A DNA stretch of 64,000 bases, taken from contig NZ_JACHDS010000001.1 of NCBI RefSeq assembly GCF_014201195.1, forward strand, positions 5,208,001 to 5,272,000, written 5' to 3'. Below the pieces are notes generated by a model. It saw only the letters and a program-made list of their open reading frames with translations, made no database searches and was not told where the DNA came from. Of the stretch, positions 59,421-64,000 are shown one piece after another. Numbering within the stretch: position 1 is the stretch's first letter; each line of letters opens with the position of its first letter. Source of the DNA: Nocardiopsis mwathae. Lineage in GTDB: Bacteria > Actinomycetota > Actinomycetes > Streptosporangiales > Streptosporangiaceae. The position numbers were made by a program, and so were the translations under genes.

Positions 59421-60686
59421 TCAGCCCGCGGTCTGCTTCAGGACGTCGGCCCAGATGGAGGCGGCGGTGTCGATCTGGTCCTCGGTGACGATCAGCGGGG
59501 GGATCATCCGCACGACGTTGCCGTAGGGGCCGCACGTCAGCAGGAGGAGGCCGTTGTCGGCCGCGATCCGGTGGGCGCGGGTGGCGGTGTCGGTGTCCGG
59601 GCTGCCGTCGGGGGCGGTGAACTCGTTGCCGATCATCAGGCCCAGGCCGCGCACGTCGCCGATGACCGGGTGGGCCTCGGCGACCTGGGCGAGGCTGCGG
59701 TGCAGCCGCTCGCCCATGCGGGCCGCGTTGTCCACCAGGCCCTCGTCCTCGATGACGTCGAGGGTGGCCAGGGCCGCCGCGCACGCGACCGCGTTGCCGC
59801 CGTACGTGCCGCCCTGGGAGCCCGGCCAGGCCTGTTCCATCAGTGCGGCCGGGGCGGCGATCGCCGACAGCGGGAAGCCGCTGGCCAGGCCCTTGGCCGT
59901 GATCACGATGTCGGGGCGCACGTCGGCGTGGTCGTGCCCCCAGAACCGCCCGGTGCGTCCGAAACCCGTCTGCACCTCGTCCATCACGAGGAGGACGCCG
60001 TGCCGGTCGGCGCGCTCGCGCAGGCCGCGCAGGAACGCCGGAGGCACGGGCACGTAGCCGCCCTCGCCGAGCACCGGCTCGATGAAGATCGCGGCGGTGT
60101 CCTTCGGCGCGGTGACCGTCGCGAACTGGTAGTCCAGCTCCCGCAGCGCGTGGGCGACGGCCTCGTCCTCGCTCATCCCCCACCGGTAGGCATACGGGAA
60201 CGGCGCCACCACCACCCCCGGCATGAGCGGGCCGTGCCCCGCCCGGATCTTGACCCCTGACGTCGTGAGCGAGGCCGCACCCATGGTCCGCCCGTGGAAG
60301 GAGCCCTGGAACACGATGGCGTTCTGCCGACCGGTGGCGTGCCGGGCGAGTCGCAGCGCCGCCTCCACGGCCTCGCTGCCGGAGTTGACGTAGAAGAGGC
60401 GGTCGATCCCCTCCGGCAGGACCGTGCCCAGCCGCTCGGTCAGGTCGAGCAGCGGCCGGTGCATCACGGTCGTGTACTGGCCGTGGACGAGCGTGCCGAC
60501 CTGGCGCCGCGCCGCCTCCACCACCCGGGGGTGGCAGTGGCCGGTGCTGGTGACGCCGATCCCGGCCGTGAAGTCGAGATAGCGGCGGTCGTCCTCGTCG
60601 TAGATGTAGACGCCCTCGCCGCGGGCGGCGAGGACCGGGGTCGCCTGCTTCAGGACGGGGGAGAGCCGGGCCGGCTGGTCAGCCAT
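59421..60686 (-). CDS. gabT: class III aminotransferase, 4-aminobutyrate transaminase-like
   Basis: A 421-residue PLP transaminase. Marks are YLDFTAGIGVTSTGHCHPRV, FYVNSGSEAVEAALRLAR, FQGSFHGRTMGAASLT, LLVMDEVQTGFGRTGRFW, the PLP Lys in DIVITAKGLASGFPLSAI, and GTYGGNAVACAAALATLDV. It moves the amino group of GABA or a related omega-amine to 2-oxoglutarate or pyruvate. It is divergent from a succinate-semialdehyde dehydrogenase gene, which supports the GABA assignment. The start is ATG 60686. Confidence 0.88.
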   Translation of the reverse strand: MADQPARLSPVLKQATPVLAARGEGVYIYDEDDRRYLDFTAGIGVTSTGHCHPRVVEAARRQVGTLVHGQYTTVMHRPLLDLTERLGTVLPEGIDRLFYVNSGSEAVEAALRLARHATGRQNAIVFQGSFHGRTMGAASLTTSGVKIRAGHGPLMPGVVVAPFPYAYRWGMSEDEAVAHALRELDYQFATVTAPKDTAAIFIEPVLGEGGYVPVPPAFLRGLRERADRHGVLLVMDEVQTGFGRTGRFWGHDHADVRPDIVITAKGLASGFPLSAIAAPAALMEQAWPGSQGGTYGGNAVACAAALATLDVIEDEGLVDNAARMGERLHRSLAQVAEAHPVIGDVRGLGLMIGNEFTAPDGSPDTDTATRAHRIAADNGLLLLTCGPYGNVVRMIPPLIVTEDQIDTAASIWADVLKQTAG

Positions 60687-60756
60687 TGACGAACCTCTGT
60701 CTGTAGTCGTCGTGCGTCTTCGTCGTGGTCGTCTTCGGGGGTCGCGGACTTCGTAG

Positions 60757-60770
60757 GATTGTTGACAATC
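60757..60770. promoter_or_regulatory. GntR-type operator between gabT and gabD
   Basis: GATTGT-TG-ACAATC is a perfect 6-bp inverted repeat with a 2-bp spacer, the form bound by FCD-type GntR regulators (TTGTNNACAA-like). It contains a TTGACA that could be a -35 for gabD. The FCD-GntR gene at 62531-63253 is the likely partner. Confidence 0.65.
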
Positions 60771-60978
60771 AGCGGCACTATGGAATCATCCGCCCTGAAG
60801 CGGTGTCCAGAGCGCGCCTAGCCCTACCCCGTCAGGCGCCGGGTATCCGCTTCACCGCGGGAAACACGCGACACGTCGGCGGTGGGTTGGCGGGCGCCCC
60901 CGCGGGAAGGGTCGTCCACGCAGGCGGACATGCCCGGACCGCGAGCGCACGCCCGGATCGGAAGGGAATGCACAGGCG

Positions 60979-62448
60979 ATGACCGTTGCAGACGCGGAGA
61001 CGCGGGTCGTTGAGCAGGTCTCCAAGCGGCTCCTCATCGGCGGACGCTGGCAGGACGCCAAGAACGGGGCGACCTTCAAAGTCGAGGACCCCTCCACCGG
61101 ATCGGTGCTGTGCGAGGTCGCCGACGCCGCGCCCGAGGACGCCATGCTGGCGCTGGACGCCGCGGCCGAGGCGCAGCCCTCGTGGGCCCGCCACGCGCCG
61201 CGCGACCGCGGGGAGATCCTGCGGCGCGGCTACGAGCTGCTCATGGAGCGCCAGGACGACCTCGCCCTCCTCATGACACTCGAAATGGGCAAGCCGGTCG
61301 CCGAGGCCAAGGGCGAGATCGCCTACGCCGCGGAGTTCTTCCGCTGGTTCTCCGAGGAGGCCGTCCGCATCGAGGGCGGCTACTCGCTGTCGCCCAACGG
61401 CCAGGCCCGCTTCCTCATCATGCGCCAGCCCGTCGGCCCGTCCATGCTCATCACGCCGTGGAACTTCCCCATGGCCATGGGCACCCGCAAGATCGGCCCG
61501 GCCATCGCGGCCGGGTGCACCATGGTGCTCAAGCCGGCGCAGCAGACGCCGCTCTCGGCGCTCGCCCTGGCCGACATCCTGCGCGAGGCCGGCCTGCCCG
61601 ACGGAGTCCTCAGCGTGGTCCCCACGACCGACGCCGGCGGGGTCACCGAGCCGCTGCTGCGCGACGGCCGCATCCGCAAGCTGTCCTTCACCGGGTCCAC
61701 GCAGGTCGGCCGCACGCTGCTGGAGCAGAGCGCCGCCCAGGTCCTGCGCACCTCCATGGAGCTCGGCGGCAACGCCCCCTTCCTGGTGTTCGACGACGCC
61801 GACCTGGACGCCGCCGTCGACGGCGCCATGCAGGCCAAGATGCGCAACATCGGGGAGGCGTGCACCGCCGCCAACCGCTTCTACGTCCAGGCGGACATCG
61901 CCCCCGAGTTCGCCCGCCGCCTCGGGGAGCGCATGTCCGAGCTGCGGCTCGGCCGCGGCACCGAGCAGGGGGTGCAGGTCGGCCCGCTGATCGACGCCAA
62001 GGCGCGGGAGAAGGTGCAGTCCCTGGTGGACGACGCGGTCGGCCGCGGCGCCAGCGTCCTGGTGGGCGGCGGCCCCGGCGAGGGCGACGGCTACTTCTAC
62101 CGGCCGACCGTCCTGTCCGATGTCCCCAAGGAGAGCGAGCTCTCCTCGACCGAGATCTTCGGCCCGGTCGCCCCGGTCATTTCCTTCGAGACCGAGGAGG
62201 AGGCCCTGGCCGCCGCCAACGACACCGAGTACGGGCTGGTCAGCTACGTGTTCACGGAGAACCTGAAGCGGGCGCTGCGTGTCTCGGAGGAGCTGGAGAC
62301 CGGCATGGTCGGGCTGAACCAGGGCATCGTGTCCAACCCGGCGGCCCCGTTCGGCGGCATCAAGCACTCCGGCCTGGGCCGCGAGGGCGGCCGCGTCGGC
62401 ATCGAGGAATTCCTCGAAACGAAGTACGTCGGGATCGGCGGGGTGTAG
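60979..62448 (+). CDS. gabD: NAD(P)-dependent succinate-semialdehyde dehydrogenase
   Basis: A 489-residue aldehyde dehydrogenase. It has RQPVGPSMLITPWNFPMAMG, the catalytic Glu in TSMELGGNAPFLVF, the nucleophile Cys in NIGEACTAANRFYVQ, and STEIFGPVAPVISF. KLSFTGSTQVGRTLLEQSA and the ending GLGREGGRVGIEEFLETKYV (in part) match the GabD branch. It oxidises succinate semialdehyde made by the neighbouring transaminase, feeding the TCA cycle. ATG 60979. Confidence 0.9.
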   Translation: MTVADAETRVVEQVSKRLLIGGRWQDAKNGATFKVEDPSTGSVLCEVADAAPEDAMLALDAAAEAQPSWARHAPRDRGEILRRGYELLMERQDDLALLMTLEMGKPVAEAKGEIAYAAEFFRWFSEEAVRIEGGYSLSPNGQARFLIMRQPVGPSMLITPWNFPMAMGTRKIGPAIAAGCTMVLKPAQQTPLSALALADILREAGLPDGVLSVVPTTDAGGVTEPLLRDGRIRKLSFTGSTQVGRTLLEQSAAQVLRTSMELGGNAPFLVFDDADLDAAVDGAMQAKMRNIGEACTAANRFYVQADIAPEFARRLGERMSELRLGRGTEQGVQVGPLIDAKAREKVQSLVDDAVGRGASVLVGGGPGEGDGYFYRPTVLSDVPKESELSSTEIFGPVAPVISFETEEEALAAANDTEYGLVSYVFTENLKRALRVSEELETGMVGLNQGIVSNPAAPFGGIKHSGLGREGGRVGIEEFLETKYVGIGGV

Positions 62449-62530
62449 CGCGGTTCCGGAGGCCTGTGGGCGGGGTGCTGCCGTCCACAGGCTGTTGACG
62501 GGCGTGGCGGTGCGGCGGAGCGCCCGGAGA

Positions 62531-63253
62531 TCACCGGCCGCTCGGCGCCGCCGACTCCGGGTCCGCCAGTCCGCCCGCGGCATCGTCGCCGTTCGCCGGG
62601 TCGTTGATCCGCTCCACCGTGTCGAGCATGTGCGCGGTGATCAGCCGCAGCAGCGCCTCCTCGTCGCCGTCGGCGATGGCGTCGAGCACCTTGCGGTGCT
62701 CCTGCACCAGCTCCTCGGGCTCGGGGTAGGCCGCCTGCATCACGGTCAGGCACATGCGCGTCTCCACCAGCAGCGTCTGGGCCATCCGCTCCAGCCGGGA
62801 GTTGCCGGAGCAGCTCACCAGTGTCCGGTGGAACGCCTGGTCGGCGTCGCTCATGGCGACCCGGTCGCGGGTCGCGGCGGCGTCGACCAGCCGCTGCAGC
62901 GCGGCCGTCAGCCGGGCGGTGGCCTCGCCCCGGTTGCCCCGCATGATGAGCTCGCAGGCGGTGCGCTCGATCGCGAGCCGGGCGACGTAGACGTCGCGCA
63001 CGTCCTGGGCCGTGAGCTCCCGGACGAACAGCCCGCGGTGGCGCTCGCTGCGCAGCAGCCCCTCCTGGACGAGCCGCTGCATGGCCTCCCGCAGCGGGCC
63101 GCGGCTCACCCCCAGCCGTCCGGCGAGGTCGGTCTCGCCGAGCTGGTCCCCGGGGGCCAGCTCGCCGTACATGATGGCGGATCGGAGCTGGTCGGCGATG
63201 AGGGCGGCGGTGGACCTCCGGGGAACGGGTCGAAGTCGGCCTGGGGAGTTCAT
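62531..63253 (-). CDS. GntR family regulator, FCD subfamily
   Basis: A 240-residue regulator. The winged helix reads STAALIADQLRSAIMYGELA ... LAGRLGVSRGPLREAMQRLV. The FCD domain has the metal-binding pattern RLAIERTACELIM, DADQAFHRTLVSCSGN and ITAHMLDTVERI. It probably responds to a carboxylate and controls the gab genes or the isomerase gene to its right. It is convergent with gabD (82-bp gap). Confidence 0.88.
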   Translation of the reverse strand: MNSPGRLRPVPRRSTAALIADQLRSAIMYGELAPGDQLGETDLAGRLGVSRGPLREAMQRLVQEGLLRSERHRGLFVRELTAQDVRDVYVARLAIERTACELIMRGNRGEATARLTAALQRLVDAAATRDRVAMSDADQAFHRTLVSCSGNSRLERMAQTLLVETRMCLTVMQAAYPEPEELVQEHRKVLDAIADGDEEALLRLITAHMLDTVERINDPANGDDAAGGLADPESAAPSGR

Positions 63254-63451
63254 GACATCCGCACACCTATCTATGGCGTCTGCTCGGGTGAATCGGTCGG
63301 GTGGTCGGGCGGTCGACCCACCGCGCTCGGGGCGATCGAATCGGGTGGTCCGGGCCGATTCCGACCTTAACCTCCCGAACATCGCCGACCGCCACCGTCG
63401 CGCGGTGCGCACTACCTTCTCCTACCCGCGCCCTCGCCGCGTATGGCGGCC

Positions 63452-64000
63452 TCATCCGTCGACCACCACCCGGTCCGCCTCGGCTCCGGGCGCGGGGGCG
63501 CCCGCGGCGAACAGCGCTCCCAGGCCGTCGCGGGGCGCCGTCGCCCCCGCCAGTCGCAGCCCTTCCCACACGCTGACCTGGTTGGCGGTCAGGACGGTCT
63601 TGCCGAGCCGCGCCTCCAGGTCCGCCAGGATCGCGGCGGTGTGCAGCGCGGTGTCGGGGACGAGGACCGCCTCGGCGTCGGGGTGGTCGTCGGCGGCGAC
63701 GAAGTCCAGCACCTCGGCGGCGGCCAGCGTGCCCACCTCCGCCGCCGTGACGATGCCGCGCCCGGCCCGCGCCACGACCTCGACGCCGCCCTCGCCCAGG
63801 AAGTCGGCGAAGAGCAGCGCCACGTCCGCCGGGTAGGTGGCGGCGATCGCCACCCGCCCGACGCCCAGGTGGCGCAGGGCGTTGACGAACGCGAACGACG
63901 TGCTCGACGCGGGCACGCCCGCCGCATCCCGCACGTCGGCGACCTGCCGCCGCGCGCCCTCCCAGCCGAACACGAAGCTGCCGCTGGTGCACGCCCACAC
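63452..64000 (-). CDS. maleate isomerase / Asp-Glu racemase family protein, 3' part
   Basis: The frame is open to the window edge, so the 5' part is missing; 182 residues are visible. CTSGSFVFGWEGARRQ holds one catalytic Cys region, followed by GVPASSTSFAFVNALRHLGVGRVAIAATY (in part). VLVPDTALHTAAILADLEARLGK is the second active-site region. A Cys would be expected after LVPD..., where Thr is seen (PDTALHT). That resembles the arylmalonate-decarboxylase/maleate-isomerase-like branch with one Cys. The C-terminal tail after WEGLRLAGA is variable. It may belong to dicarboxylate catabolism beside the GntR regulator. Confidence 0.72.
   Translation of the reverse strand: MWACTSGSFVFGWEGARRQVADVRDAAGVPASSTSFAFVNALRHLGVGRVAIAATYPADVALLFADFLGEGGVEVVARAGRGIVTAAEVGTLAAAEVLDFVAADDHPDAEAVLVPDTALHTAAILADLEARLGKTVLTANQVSVWEGLRLAGATAPRDGLGALFAAGAPAPGAEADRVVVDG

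Overview
The window is high-GC DNA from an actinomycete. Evidence for this is the near-universal G/C at third codon positions, GTG starts with GGAGG-type ribosome sites, two AfsR/SARP-type regulators, a TAP-type secreted hydrolase, and the core order dnaX - ybaB - recR - lysC - asd. A Nocardiopsis-like family is my guess only. The core genes plus a near-perfect parS site (22386-22401) suggest the region is on the origin-proximal part of the chromosome.

Layout. 1-1428 is the 3' part of dnaX. 1429-8147 is an accessory insertion between dnaX and ybaB, which are normally adjacent: non-coding repeats (a 39-bp perfect palindrome, 127-bp tandem repeats and an inverted copy of them), a PIMT-like methyltransferase, a PhoD phosphatase coupled to an accessory-domain protein, and a MerR/ene-reductase pair. 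8148-11798 is ybaB, recR, lysC (with an internal beta-subunit start) and asd. 12069-22157 holds a secreted hydrolase, an S9 peptidase with a GntR regulator, a large SARP regulator divergent from an imine-reductase-like enzyme, and a Nudix-fold protein with a broken Nudix box. 22520-25957 is the pyruvate dehydrogenase operon (E1 alpha, E1 beta, E2 read leftwards), with a promoter overlapped by a 21-bp palindrome and an FCD-GntR gene upstream. 27615-29141 holds a PAP2 phosphatase and an S4 RNA-binding protein.

29423-57718 (with an efflux gene to 59058) looks like one or two secondary-metabolite clusters. The left part (29423-37432) is a RiPP locus: response regulator, SagB-type azoline dehydrogenase, fused leader-binding/YcaO cyclodehydratase, a short precursor-like gene, a SARP regulator with a defective Walker A motif, and a DesK-type sensor kinase. 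The middle (37791-45028) holds tailoring and detoxification enzymes: flavin reductase, O-methyltransferase, WrbA-type quinone reductase, MFS pump, aldo/keto reductase, DszC-like flavin monooxygenase and a Xi-class thiol transferase. The right part (45114-55906) is a mostly overlapping, leftward operon. It begins with a 989-residue fusion of a kynurenine 3-monooxygenase and a PLP decarboxylase, then a P450, then trpE, trpG, trpD, trpB, trpA and a class II DAHP synthase. I infer that the operon raises the tryptophan supply and turns kynurenine into a 3-hydroxykynurenamine-type product; the product is unknown. The cluster is closed by a disrupted gene (in-frame amber codon), a LysR regulator and a second MFS pump.

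59184-64000 holds tRNA-Arg(ACG), a divergent gabT/gabD pair with an operator-like site between them, an FCD-GntR regulator, and the 3' part of a maleate isomerase/Asp-Glu racemase family gene cut by the window edge. All calls come from reading the sequence; no database search was possible.
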